Shown here: piece after piece, positions 20,279 through 31,083 of the stretch
Numbering within the stretch: position 1 is the stretch's first letter
Layout of the letters: each line of letters starts with the position of its first letter
Source of the DNA: Peltaster fructicola
Taxonomy: Eukaryota > Ascomycota > Dothideomycetes
NCBI GenBank assembly: GCA_001592805.2
Contig: CP051140.1
Location: forward strand, 1,427,501-1,491,500
Reading direction: 5' to 3'
DNA: 64,000 nt
Notes under the pieces: model-generated
Told to the model about the DNA's origin: nothing
What the model saw: the letters and a program-made list of their open reading frames with translations, nothing else
Databases searched by the model: none
Made by a program: the position numbers and the translations under genes

Positions 20279-21025
20279 CTAGCTGCTACCCTCATCATGG
20301 AAGAACTTCTTCAACAGCTTCTCGACGTCATGGAAGTCTGTCTTCGCCATGGCGACTCGTTCACGGATCTTCTTCAAGCATTTTTCCCTGTCTGTTTCAT
20401 CCGTATTGCCATCTTCACTCTTCATGGCGCCAAGATGCTGGATTATCTCGCAGTGATCCTTGACTTTGGTGAGGCCGAGGGTCGCGCTCGATCCTTTCAG
20501 GAAGTGTCCGAGCTGAGACAATGTTGGCAAGTCTTTCTTTTCACTGTAAGGTGCCAGGCTCGTCAGTACGTGCGCAGTGAAAAATAATAGCAATCAATCG
20601 AGCACGCGTTCGCGTAGTGCTGCTCATACTGAGAGGGCAAAACTCACAGTGCTGCATCCATTTCTCCGAATTTTTCTTCGGCCTGCGTGAAGAAATCATA
20701 GACAATGCCTTTGCTGAAGTCCCTCTCTTCCTCATCGTCGTCCATTTCGAGGATCTTGTCTTGGTCAGGGCAAGGAGGTGGATATTTCGTCCTACTAGCT
20801 TACCTGCTCGAATGCTGCGTAATCTACATGATCGCCAAACTCAGGGCTGCCAGTTGATCCATCCTCGGACTATAGACCGTCAGCTAGTCATGCTCATAAC
20901 TTGGAAGAACACTGTTGAGTTTTGTCATGTCTCGTATTGGTCGTCATCTGGTTCCTTCCCACCTTCTGCAAATGATGGGACGATGTACTCACTCGAGCCT
21001 CTGCTGCTGACGATGGTGGTGGCAT
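20279..21025 (-). CDS. YPD1: Histidine-containing phosphotransfer protein YPD1, four exons
   Basis: Exons on the minus strand: 20993-21025, 20804-20869, 20648-20754 and 20279-20543, with introns of 123, 49 and 104 nt, giving 156 residues. The joined protein reads FEQILEMDDDEEERDFSKGIVYDFF, then LSQLGHFLKGSSATLGL, where the His of GHFLKGS is the phosphorylated residue, followed by a long C-terminal helix rich in Lys (CLKKIRERVAMAK, VEKLLKKFF). It relays phosphate between hybrid histidine kinases (Sln1/Nik1 type) and the response regulators Ssk1 and Skn7, controlling osmotic and fungicide stress through the HOG pathway. It normally exists as a single essential copy. The unusual exon structure, with an 11-codon first exon, was found from phase and family fit; the first exon is the least certain. 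Confidence 0.92.
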
Positions 21026-23173
21026 CTTGTGCAATCCTGTTGTAGATCTCAGGCCGTCGGCGGGCGGCAACACTGTAATGCTGTATGAGTGTTGGTAGAC
21101 GTCGAAGAAAGTCTTCTACCGATCGTCACAGGCGTCAAATGTCGATCCTGCAATGTCAAAACAACATTAGCATGTGATCCAGCTATCAAGACAGCAGTGG
21201 AAGAATGGCATACCGATTGTTCTGGGTGTTGCCGGTCGCACCAGGTGGCTCGCTTTGATCAAAGACAATGATGTCAGATCGAGGCGGTCGCCTAAAATGC
21301 CCCTACTTGGAGTGTCTGGAACGCTGGAGAGTGTGCGTGCTACGTGCTGCTGCTGTTCAAAGACAACATCCACGAGCCCTGCTCGTAAGGATAAAGTTCG
21401 AGGCCTGGGATGTCGCCCTGCTTCAAATCGTCGTCAGCCCATGATCTGAACCAAGCTGGCAGGCTCTTGCGGACATTCTGGTCGCTAGAAGTGAACGAGG
21501 AGCTGATCTTGAGGTGCGTAGGATAACGAGAATGCTGAAAATACCATAGGAAATGCGCAGACTCACGTGTGTCGACCAAATATCAGCTGTCCCTTATGAT
21601 GTCAGGTTCGTGACGGCTCCAATCGAAGCTCGTTCTGTGCCTTTTCTTGAGGACGTAACGTCTGTCAAGTGGTTAGTTCTGTGACGATCCCGTAGAGGTC
21701 CTCACCGTACAAGAGAAAAGGATCTTCTCGGCTAAGCGCAGGAAAGAGTGGTCAATAGGTGAGGTATGAGAATGGTACATAGTGTGCGGAGGGTGCACGA
21801 AGGCGATTTTTAGTGTCCTTCTTCTTTCTTGGGAATCGCATCTGATCCCTAGTGGGGCGCTGTGATGTGTGAAGGACCACTCTTCCTTCCAATTTGACTA
21901 CGGCCTCGCAACACTTCATTCAATGACTCTCGTCCAGCTGGAGGTCACTATTCTTCGACCGACTCCGTCGTGGCGAGAATAGCAAGCACGTCACATACAC
22001 ATGTCGTCGTTTTAACTCCTCTATTTGACGACATCGAGATGACGAAGAGTCAGAGTCGGAGAACGGTGGAGACGATCTTCATTTCACTGGCCTCCATTCC
22101 TTCTGCTCACCAATGGGGCTTGTCGTCATACGTCAGGGCTTGCAGAATGATGGTTGTACAACTAGTCGTCTGAATGATCGTCGTTCGACAATAGAACAGC
22201 ACCTCGTCCACACCTTCATACTCATATCAAACCGCTGACCACATCGAGTCTAGTACGTCGTCGAGCTTCTTTTAACCACATTGTATGCTCTCGAACATGT
22301 CTCATGGCCGCAATCTCGCCAGGATGACACAAAATGCAAGGCTGTCGAGCACGGGGACTTTTCTCGAAAGACAAGCGACGTCACTTTCAGCTCACCTTCA
22401 GTGATTCGTGCTTCCTCAAGGGTCCATGAGGAAAGGGTCCATCCATCCCATCCCTTCACTTAGAGAGACAAAACTTCCCCAAGCTGGTGGCCGATCGTCT
22501 TGACTAGCTACCTCATCAAGCTAGGGACGAGCCCCCATCATGCAATAGCTGTGGAAAGCACACATCTCTCTTACTGGCAGTATTCGCGGCAGATTGTCAT
22601 GCTCAGTGCGCACCAATGACAGCAGTGTCGGCGCTGTGGAGCAAGTCCCAAGCACGAACAAGATCTGCATGCGATTTACGGAACACCAGCCCATGACACG
22701 TGGATCGTGGGATGTGTCCATGCAATATTGACCCTTCCCTCAGGGCAGATTGCTTTCCGCGGCTCGGGTCGACGTGTGGTGCTGAGGTACGATGCAGACA
22801 AGAGCTCTTGAGCTCACTAGTCTCCGAAGCATGCCCTTCGAAAAGCTTCTGAGCTTCGTCAAGATTGTGACGAGTGACTCCATACATCCACAGGCTACAG
22901 ACAGCAGCCTTTCCTGATTGGCGTAAGCATTCGCAGCTCGTTTAGCGAGTAAGTAACATCCGCATGGCGAGGCCAACCATCGTTAGGATGACAGGCTTGT
23001 GGAAACCTCGTGCTGCTCAGCATATGAGATGTTCAAGCACAATCGCCCAGCTTTTATGAGTACATCGATATCTTTTTGGTTGCTATGCTCGAAGACACAA
23101 TCCCAGATCTAGTCATATGATACATCATTGTACAGCTCTGCAACGGGACACAACGCCAGCAACAGCATCATAC
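21026..23173. other. Large spacer upstream of YPD1
   Basis: 2.1 kb between the YPD1 start and the aspartate aminotransferase stop. On the minus strand 21340-21700 there are good donor/acceptor-like words (GTGAGT near 21568, GGTGAG near 21702, TTGACAG near 21662) and a small open frame with a protein-like tract (SLPAWFRSWADDDLKQGDIP, within 21340-21579). These may be a long spliced leader with upstream frames, or chance. No tRNA and no confident gene was found. Confidence 0.4.
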
Positions 23174-24551
23174 TCATCCGGTGATCTTGTAGATCGACTC
23201 TGCCAGGCGTCCCACATTTCCGGACGTAATACCAGCGACGGAGATTCTGCCGTCCTTGGTCGCGTAGACGGAGTGCTCCTCAGCGAGCTTGCTCATCTGC
23301 TCAGCAGAAAGACCCGTGTACGCGAACATGCCAATCTGGTTGGTGATGTGGCTCCAATCCTTCTTCGAACCAAGCTTCTCCAAGTTCTCCTTCAACAAAG
23401 CACGCATCTTGATGATTCGGTCAGCCATGTCCTTGACCTCGCCGAGCCACTGCTTGTTGAGTGCTGGGTCGTTGAGGATGGCGGAAGCAATGCGTGCACC
23501 GTGAACCGGTGGGTTGGAGTACATTGGTCGCACGAGGATCTTGATCTGTGAGTCGACCTTTGCCTTCTCTTCTGGTGATGAGGTGACTATCGAGAACGCA
23601 CCGACACGCTCGCCGTAGAGACCCTAAAATATTGTTAGTTTGTTGTGTGTGGTGTCCTGCAATTCAAGACTCACCATGTTCTTTGCGAACGATTGTGCAA
23701 GGATTGGCTGGTGGCCTTCCTTGATGAAGTAGCGGAGAGCATATGCGTCCTTGTCAGTGTCACCGGACGCGAAACCCTGGTACGCCATGTCGAAGAATGG
23801 GAAGTGACCACCCTCCTTGACGGCATCGCTGATCGCGTGCCATTGCTGCTCGGTTGGATCAACACCAGTTGGGTTGTGTGCGCAAGCATGGAGGAGAACA
23901 ATGCTGCCCTTTGGTAGTGCCTTGATGTCGGCAAGCATACCATCGAAGTCGAGGCCAATGGTATCCTTGTTGTAGTACTTGTACTGCTTCACCTCAAGAC
24001 CACAGTCGAGGAATACTGCCTTGTGGTTTGCCCATGAAGGAGTTGGGATGTAGATTGTCTTTGCGCCTGGGTAGAACCGCTGTAGGAAGGCTCCTCCAAT
24101 TCTCAAAGCTCCAGTACCAGAGATGGACTGTGTGATGGCGACGCGGCCCTCCTTCAGAGGTGCGCTGTCCTCTCCGTATGCCAGACGAGCAGCGGCCTTG
24201 GTGAAGTCCGGCACACCAGTGATTCCTGCATACTCCTTGTCCAAGTTCTGCTCGAGGATCTTCTTGTCTGCGATCTTGACTGATGGAAGGACGTATGGCT
24301 TGCCATTGTCGTCACGGTATGCGCCAACACCAAGGTTGATCTTCTGTGGGTGGGAGTCCTTCTTGAATGCTTCAGTGATACCTAGGGCTGCATAAGCTTG
24401 TTGTCAATCAACCGTATTGTGATCACTAACCAAGGATGGCATCTGGAGGGCCTTGTTGCACCTGAGACCATGTAGATGCAGCACGAATGCATTGAGGTGC
24501 GAGCACGGAGCGCGTTGCGGTGGCGCGTTGAAGAGCGGTTTTGGCGATCAT
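23174..24551 (-). CDS. AAT1: Aspartate aminotransferase, mitochondrial
   Basis: Exons on the minus strand: 24431-24551, 23675-24381 and 23174-23623, with introns of 49 and 51 nt, giving 425 residues. The N-terminus ([20 protein letters not shown]) is a classical mitochondrial presequence. The fold type I PLP enzyme follows: [53 protein letters not shown], then [10 protein letters not shown]. The PLP-binding Lys is at about residue 274 in [16 protein letters not shown], and the closing part contains [14 protein letters not shown]. It interconverts aspartate plus 2-oxoglutarate with oxaloacetate plus glutamate and feeds the malate-aspartate shuttle. Intron 2 splits the gene right after the PLP-Lys motif, at ATG|GGT. 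Confidence 0.96.
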
Positions 24552-25230
24552 CGTGGTGATTTCGACAATGTAGGTTGACTAGGATCTGATGGTATCGATG
24601 CGGAGACAGACGCAAACTATGCTAGACACAGAGTGCGAAAGAATTGACTGTGACACGTCTGAAATGAAGCTCCACGAAAATTATAAGGGGACCATGCTGT
24701 TTGTCTGTTCAGAGCTTCTTCGCCTTCCGAGCTCGCTCGTCCACCTCGGCACGAATTTAACTTGTCTGAACAACCTCATCTCGTGCCAAGGCATCGATAA
24801 TTGTGCTTGCGCATCCTCCAAGCATAGGAAGCTACACGACCATGCTGCACGCCTTCGCTCTCACGCCGTGATCGCGATACAGCGGTGAGCATCCTCCTCA
24901 TATCTCAAGCCGTTACAGCGTCGACTACTTCTTCTATCAATACGCTCGGAGAGCCACTAGTCAAAACATAACGCCGGATCAGCGACCAACGTCGTCGTCG
25001 CCACAGATGTTGGTGTCATCAGCTGCAGGCTCTCCTACCAATGCTAGCCCTCACTGAATCATCTTCTGTAACACCGTTCCTACTGCCGAGAACACACCAG
25101 GAAGAGGAGGTAGAATGCATACAGATCATCTGCAACGCTTGCATATTGACCATCTCCGCAAGCCAGAACATCCAGTACAGACAGGGTGTGCTAGTCACAC
25201 ATGTAGAAGCATGTTAAGCATACCGCCTGC
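24552..25230. other. Spacer upstream of AAT1
   Basis: 680 bases holding the AAT1 promoter side and the 3' end of the monooxygenase gene. A plus-strand frame at 24589-24888 lacks any motif. Nothing else is recognised. Confidence 0.5.
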
Positions 25231-27085
25231 TCAGGATGACACATGCTTGTATGCATGACCCGAGACAACACGCAAGATCTCGGCAGCCTCTTCGTCTGTC
25301 AAAGGCTTGTTCAGCTGTCCTCGTGCCCGCCAAGCGACATAACCATCAGGTCTCAGTAGGAGCAGATCCGACTCATAGACATCACAGACGTGGCTTTCGA
25401 AATAGCGATCCCAACTCACCACCTGGAGCGGCAAGTTCATCGTGCTTGCGGCTTGCACAAAGGCTGCACCAAGGCCCTCATTCGTAAAGTCGACAAGGTT
25501 GAAGTGTGTTGAACTGAATGCATCGAGCGTGCTGCCTCCGGCAGTCAGGTACACGTGAGGCGCACGACTGCCCGGATATGTTGTAGGGATGTATATCTCA
25601 TTGGTGCCCTTTGGTCGTTCGCCAGTCTCTTGGCTCTCAACGATGATCTGACTGTCTTTGTAGGACACACCAAGGATGTTACCGTTCTGGTCGTGAAGCC
25701 AGTGTCCCTGTCGAGAAATCTCAGCCAGCTCCTCTCGAGCCTTGAGGCCTTCCGGAGAGTCGGCGTTGACCACATCCACACCATACTTCCGATGCGATGC
25801 AAATAAGGGCATAACGATCGTGCTAAGCGCTTCCTGTACATGATCCAGGTTTTCGAATGCCACTCTGCGTCTCTCGTCATTATATGAGGATAGCAGCCCA
25901 TCAGCACCCCATCCTTGGAGTACAGCAGACAGCTTCCAAGCAAGATCGTAGACATCACCAATGCCAGAGTTCAAGCCGTGACCGCCAAGAGGACTTAGCT
26001 GATGTGCTGCATCGCCAGCAAGCAAGACTCGTCCACCACTGGAGCGGAAGCTATTGGCGATGGCGACGTCTACTTTCCACAATCCTCGGCAGTAAATCTC
26101 ATCGCATGCCACCGGGACTGGGCCTTGACAGCCGCCTATAGCCGTGCTGATGATCTGATCCTCAGTGAGTGAGCCTGCCTCAACATCAGGAGGTAGCAGC
26201 AGATGGCAGGTCCACAGATCGTTCTCATTCTGAGATACAAGGACGCCGCCTGCTACAACGTTGTAATGCCAGGCTCGAGGAAACGGTATGGCCTTTCGTA
26301 AGGCTGCAGAACGGAAGTGGACGAAGGCTGAGGTGAGGTCTCTGAGGTGGAGATGTCAGTGGTGCATGTTCGAAGATCGCACTCACTTACAGATAATTTC
26401 GCTTGCTTTCGAGGCCAGCACTTTTGCGAACCCAGCTTCCTCCACCATCGGTGCCAACGACATATTTACTCTTGATCCACAGATGTTCGCCGGTGGCCTT
26501 GACCACATGTGTTATGACAGCATCGCTTGTCTCAGTCAGGCCTGCGAATGCTGTTCCCCAGTGGCTGCTGATCAATGGCTCAGCCTGGACTTTCTCTTTC
26601 AGCCACTTCTCAATGATGATCTGGTGGCATCGCATGTGCGGCTCAAGGTACTGGCTGCCATCATTGATCTCTTGGCTTTTGCTTCGCTGGGTGGCTGGTC
26701 CATCACGCATCCAAGTGTGGATGTGCTTGCCACCGTCCACAAGACTTGTGACGGAGAGCTCGTCGTTCGAGTAGTGCTCTGCCACTTTTGCTGTAGCGAT
26801 TTTCCTCAGCTCTTCATGAAGTCCCAAAGCACGGTAGATTTCCATGGAGCGTCCATTGGTGTACTCCATCTTCGGAAAACACGTTGTCGTCAGCTCTCGC
26901 TCGATCAGCACACATGGCTGCTTGTGTATGCGAGCCAGTATCAGCGCCAAGATCATTCCCACTGGTCCTCCACCAGCAACCAAGATGGGAGTCTCAATAT
27001 CAGGTGGCCTACCATCCTTGAGAGGGATGTCGGCAGCATCTCGTGCTGGGTCCAATGGTGGAGGATAAACAAGTGATGCTACCAT
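25231..27085 (-). CDS. FAD-dependent aromatic-ring-type monooxygenase (PheA/TfdB-like), two exons
   Basis: Exons on the minus strand: 26391-27085 and 25231-26341, intron 49 nt (GTAAGT...CTCAG), 601 residues; the phase-2 junction joins RNY to L-DLTSAFVHF. The three flavoprotein signatures of group A monooxygenases are present: the dinucleotide fold PILVAGGGPVGMILAL near the N-terminus, the DG motif VVGTDGGGSWVRKSAG, and the GD motif VLLAGDAAHQLSPLGGHGLNSGIGDVYDLAWKL. The C-terminal thioredoxin-like domain of phenol-hydroxylase relatives fits the segment around APHVYLTAGGSTLDAFSSTHFNLVDF. The enzyme likely uses NAD(P)H and O2 to hydroxylate a phenolic or other aromatic compound; the substrate is unknown. 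No transporter, regulator or ring-cleavage gene sits beside it, so it does not look like part of a catabolic cluster. Confidence 0.92.
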
Positions 27086-27551
27086 TGTCACAGTGGAAGT
27101 AAAAGACAGGCAAGAGACAGAGATTTGAGCTGAGCTCCAGCATGTTCATGTAGTCTGTATTAGTATAGGTATGTGTTACAGCGATACCTCATAATGGCTA
27201 CTGCTAGCCTCTAGCATCATCGTGTAGTTTTGGATCAGTACAACTATATACTGCAGCGGTACCTCACATCGGCTAGTGCTGATGGCAAAAAGTTCGCCAT
27301 GTCGTTCCACTAGCGCAGGTGCGGCTGAAGAGGAAGGCAGATGTGCGCGTGCGCGGAGGCAGATGCTGGCGGGGAGGGTGGTGGTCGATGATCAGATTAG
27401 ATTAAAATTTCGAGTCACCAGTGTGAGAATTAGTCACATACAAGGTATAACCTCATAAACTTCTATTTCAACCTCATATTGCGCGAATAGCTTCCACCAG
27501 CTCGTCGAGTTCCACACTTCCGATTGCAGCCTCGTCCACATACCGCCCATC
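27086..27551. promoter_or_regulatory. Divergent promoter region of monooxygenase and ILS1
   Basis: 466 bases separate two oppositely directed start codons. Two imperfect direct copies of a roughly 70-base unit (27140-27209 and 27214-27283) fill part of it, and the differences are largely transitions. The remainder shows no known element. Confidence 0.5.
27140..27283. repeat. Imperfect tandem duplication
   Basis: The copies begin gcatgttcatgtagtctgta and gcatcatcgtgtagttttgg and share the core (a/g)cagcg(a/g)tacctca(t/c)a(a/t). About 70 bases each, with one small indel. Most mismatches look like C/T or G/A exchanges. Aligned by eye only. Confidence 0.5.
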
Positions 27552-30500
27552 ATGGGCTCCATCAACTTTCCTGCAGAAGAGGAGCGAGTGTTTGCACAGT
27601 GGGAGGATTCCAATGCATTTCATCGTCAGCTCGAACTCACCAAGGACCTTCCACCATACGTCTTCTACGATGGGCCACCATTCGCTACAGGTACGCCACA
27701 CTACGGCCATCTGTTGGCCTCTACCATCAAAGACATCATACCACGATACTGGAGCATGCGAGGCCGATATGTCGAGAGACGATTTGGCTGGGATACTCAT
27801 GGCGTGCCGATTGAACAGATCATTGACAAGCAGCTTCAGGAGGAGCTCGGTGTGAGAGGTAAGGCTGCAGTCGACAAGATTGGCATACAAGAATACAATC
27901 GAAGATGTCGAGAGGTAGTCATGACATATGCCAAAGAGTGGCGCAAGGTCATTGGAAGGGTTGGACGCTGGATCGACTTTGATCGTGACTACAAGACCAT
28001 GGATGCGACCTTCATGGAGTCATGTTGGTGGGTATTCAAGCAGTTGCACAGAAAGGGTGTCGTCTACCATGGCGCCAGAGTGCTGCCATATTCTACTGCC
28101 TTGAATACACCCTTGAGCAAGAGCGAGGCTGGCGAGGACTACAGAGATGTGCAGGATCCAGCTGTTACCGTCAGTTTTCCACTTTTGTCGCTCGAGGAAC
28201 AACCGGAGAACGTCAGAGCAAAGATCGAGGAGGCGTACAAGGCAGCAGGAAGCGAGGACATCAGGTTCGTTGCATGGACGACCACACCATGGACACTACC
28301 TATGAACGTCGCACTCTGCGCACATCCCGACTACGAATATCAGATGATCCACGATCTCACAACGGACAAGCGATACATTATGCTGGAAGCAGGTCTGAAG
28401 ACAATCTACAAGGACCCGAAAAAGGCAAAGTACAAGACGCTGTGGAAAGTCAAGGGCTCAGATCTTGATGGCTGGCGCTACAAGCCTCTTTTCCCATATT
28501 TTGAATCGACCTTCAAAGCCCATGGCTTTAAGATCTACCTCGACAACTACGTCAAGCAGGACGAGGGCGTGGGCATTGTTCACCAATCGCCAGCATTTGG
28601 TGAGGACGATTATAGCATTGCCTGGCGACACGGTGTCATCAACGGCGAACGACCACCACCTAATCCTCTCACACCAGGCGCAGAGTACACATCGGATGTC
28701 CCTGACTTTGAAGGGCAATACATCAAGACGGCAGACAAGGGCATTATCAAGCACATCGAAGGACAGGATCGTCTTGTGCGAAGCTCACAGATCACCCACA
28801 GATATCCACACTGCCCTCGAAGCAAGACGCCGCTAATACAACGAGCAGTGCCCAGCTGGTTCATCAAGGTAGAACCAAAAGTACCCGCTCTGCTCAACAA
28901 CCTCGATAAGACTTACTGGGTGCCACCGTCAGTCAAAACTGGTCGATTCCACCAATGGCTCGCATCTGCACGAGACTGGAACGTCAGCAGGAATCGGTTC
29001 TGGGGTACACCATTGCCACTCTGGGTGTCTGAGGATATGAAAGAGGTTGTGTGCGTGGGGTCAATCGCCGAGCTCAAGAAGTTGTCAGGCTACACTGGAG
29101 AGATCAAGGATCTTCACCGGGACAGCATCGACCACATCACTATACCATCTTCGCAAGGCAAAGGTATCCTCAGGCGTGTGGAAGAGGTATTCGATTGCTG
29201 GTTTGAGTCTGGAAGCATGCCATATGCCTCCTCGCACTATCCGTTCGACTATCCTGAATACGATGCGACGAGCGAAGACTCTGGTCTCGACCGTACAGGC
29301 GGTCCTGGCAAGGCCCTCTTCCAGAAGTATCCGGGTGACTTCATCGCGGAAGGTCTTGATCAAACTCGAGGATGGTTCTACACTCTATCGGTTCTTGGTA
29401 CACATCTCTTCGACACATTCCCATTCCAGAACTGCGTGGTCAATGGAATTGTGCTTGCTGAGGACGGCAAGAAGATGTCGAAGTCTCTCAAGAACTTCCC
29501 AGATCCGATGCTGATCATCAACAAGTACGGCGCAGATGCGCTTCGACTATACCTCATAGACTCGCCTGTCGTCCGCGCTGAGCCTTTGAAGTTCAGCGAG
29601 CTTGGAGTCAAGCAGATTGTCTCTGGTGTGTTATTGCCACTATGGAACAGCTACAACTTCTTCGCCCAGCAAGCAGTGCTCTACAAGAAGAACACTGGCT
29701 CGGACTTCACTTTCGATCCAGATATGCAAAAGACCAACCACAATGTGATGGACCGATGGATCCTCGCTGCAACACAGAGCTTGATCAAGTACGTCAACGC
29801 TGAGATGGAGGCATATCGATTGTACACTGTCGTTCCAAGACTGCTCAAGATGGTTGATGACACCACGAATTGGTACATCCGCTTCAACCGCAACAGACTG
29901 AAAGGTCAAGCTGTCAAGCCAGCTTCCAATGGTGCTGTTGATGATGAGGAGAGCGACGACACCTTACATGCTATGAACACTTTGTTCGAGGTGCTCTACA
30001 CACTTGTTAGAGCTTTGGCACCTTTCATTCCATTTCTCAGTGACAACCTCTTCGGACGACTGACTACACACCTTCCGTCGTCGATGACGAAGGATGTTGA
30101 CATCAGATCTGTGCACTTCCTTCGATATCCAACAGTCCGCGAGGAGCTTTTCGATCCAATCGTGGAAAGGCGTGTGAGTAGGATGCAGAAGGTCATTGAG
30201 CTCGGTCGCATTTGCCGTGATCGCCGCACAGTCAGCCTGAAAACACCTTTGAAGACTCTTGTCGTCCTGCATCAAAACAAGGAAGTTCTTGATGATGTCC
30301 AAACTTTGGAGCGCTATGTCACAGAAGAGCTGAACATCCGAGATCTCGTACTGAGCTCTGACGAGAAGCAGTATGGCGTCGAGTACTCTGTCATTGCTGA
30401 TGTCAAGAACTTGGGCATCAAGTTCAAGAAGGACGCCGCCAAGATCAAGAAAGCACTTCCCAGCCTATCAACAGAAGACATCCAGTCATTCTTGAGCAAC

Positions 30501-31004
30501 GGGAAACTCACTGTCGAAGGTCACGAGCTGTCAGCAGAAGACCTGCGGGTACAGAGAGGTGTGAAGAAGACCAAGGAGACCGAGAACTATGAAGTCGGCG
30601 TGGATGCCGATGTCATGATCCTCCTCGATGCATTCGCGTATCCCGAACTAGCACAAGAAGGTCTGGCTAGAGAAGTGCTGAATCGCATCCAGAGGCTGCG
30701 CAAGCGTGCTGGCCTGGTCCCCACAGATGATGTACAGGTTGCATACAAGGTGGTGGCGCCTGAGTCAACGACTGCCAATGGCGCTACCAATGGCGAGAAA
30801 GCCGGCAATAACGAAGCTGCGAAGCTGGAAGGTGAGCGATTGATCGAGGAGATGTTCACGACCCAACACGCTGCATTCGTCAAGGCGGCAAGCAAGGGCG
30901 TTGTCAAGCTCGACTCTGCGGACACCATAGCTGGCAGCGTCGTAGCTGAGGAAGAGACGGACGTGAAGGACATTAGATTGTCGTTGACTATCCTGAAGCT
31001 ATGA
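27552..31004 (+). CDS. ILS1: Isoleucyl-tRNA synthetase, cytoplasmic
   Basis: 1150 residues, single exon, starting MGSINFPAEEERVFAQW. This class I synthetase charges tRNA-Ile with isoleucine in the cytosol. The HIGH-type motif is HYGH at residues 50-53 (GTPHYGHLLAST), the KMSKS loop is at 641-645 (GKKMSKSLKN), and the editing (CP1) domain with TTPWTLPMNVAL lies between. The anticodon-binding region follows (MDRWILAATQSLIKYVNAEM), and then a eukaryote-type C-terminal extension. There is no presequence, so it is cytosolic rather than mitochondrial. It is somewhat longer than the yeast enzyme, partly through a low-complexity insert in the C-terminal extension (TTANGATNGEKAGNNEAAK). Its stop is only about 80 bases from that of convergent SFI1. 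Confidence 0.97.
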   Translation: MGSINFPAEEERVFAQWEDSNAFHRQLELTKDLPPYVFYDGPPFATGTPHYGHLLASTIKDIIPRYWSMRGRYVERRFGWDTHGVPIEQIIDKQLQEELGVRGKAAVDKIGIQEYNRRCREVVMTYAKEWRKVIGRVGRWIDFDRDYKTMDATFMESCWWVFKQLHRKGVVYHGARVLPYSTALNTPLSKSEAGEDYRDVQDPAVTVSFPLLSLEEQPENVRAKIEEAYKAAGSEDIRFVAWTTTPWTLPMNVALCAHPDYEYQMIHDLTTDKRYIMLEAGLKTIYKDPKKAKYKTLWKVKGSDLDGWRYKPLFPYFESTFKAHGFKIYLDNYVKQDEGVGIVHQSPAFGEDDYSIAWRHGVINGERPPPNPLTPGAEYTSDVPDFEGQYIKTADKGIIKHIEGQDRLVRSSQITHRYPHCPRSKTPLIQRAVPSWFIKVEPKVPALLNNLDKTYWVPPSVKTGRFHQWLASARDWNVSRNRFWGTPLPLWVSEDMKEVVCVGSIAELKKLSGYTGEIKDLHRDSIDHITIPSSQGKGILRRVEEVFDCWFESGSMPYASSHYPFDYPEYDATSEDSGLDRTGGPGKALFQKYPGDFIAEGLDQTRGWFYTLSVLGTHLFDTFPFQNCVVNGIVLAEDGKKMSKSLKNFPDPMLIINKYGADALRLYLIDSPVVRAEPLKFSELGVKQIVSGVLLPLWNSYNFFAQQAVLYKKNTGSDFTFDPDMQKTNHNVMDRWILAATQSLIKYVNAEMEAYRLYTVVPRLLKMVDDTTNWYIRFNRNRLKGQAVKPASNGAVDDEESDDTLHAMNTLFEVLYTLVRALAPFIPFLSDNLFGRLTTHLPSSMTKDVDIRSVHFLRYPTVREELFDPIVERRVSRMQKVIELGRICRDRRTVSLKTPLKTLVVLHQNKEVLDDVQTLERYVTEELNIRDLVLSSDEKQYGVEYSVIADVKNLGIKFKKDAAKIKKALPSLSTEDIQSFLSNGKLTVEGHELSAEDLRVQRGVKKTKETENYEVGVDADVMILLDAFAYPELAQEGLAREVLNRIQRLRKRAGLVPTDDVQVAYKVVAPESTTANGATNGEKAGNNEAAKLEGERLIEEMFTTQHAAFVKAASKGVVKLDSADTIAGSVVAEEETDVKDIRLSLTILKL

Positions 31005-31083
31005 TACACGAGATCATAAGTCATAACAGCAATGCACCAAGCAGAGCACGAGAGTCGTGCTTATTACCTCAGCGTTCATTGTT

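Noticed and set aside
24552-31004. Monooxygenase plus neighbours as a biosynthetic gene cluster
   Set aside because: Neighbours are housekeeping genes (AAT1, ILS1); no synthase, transporter or regulator is near.
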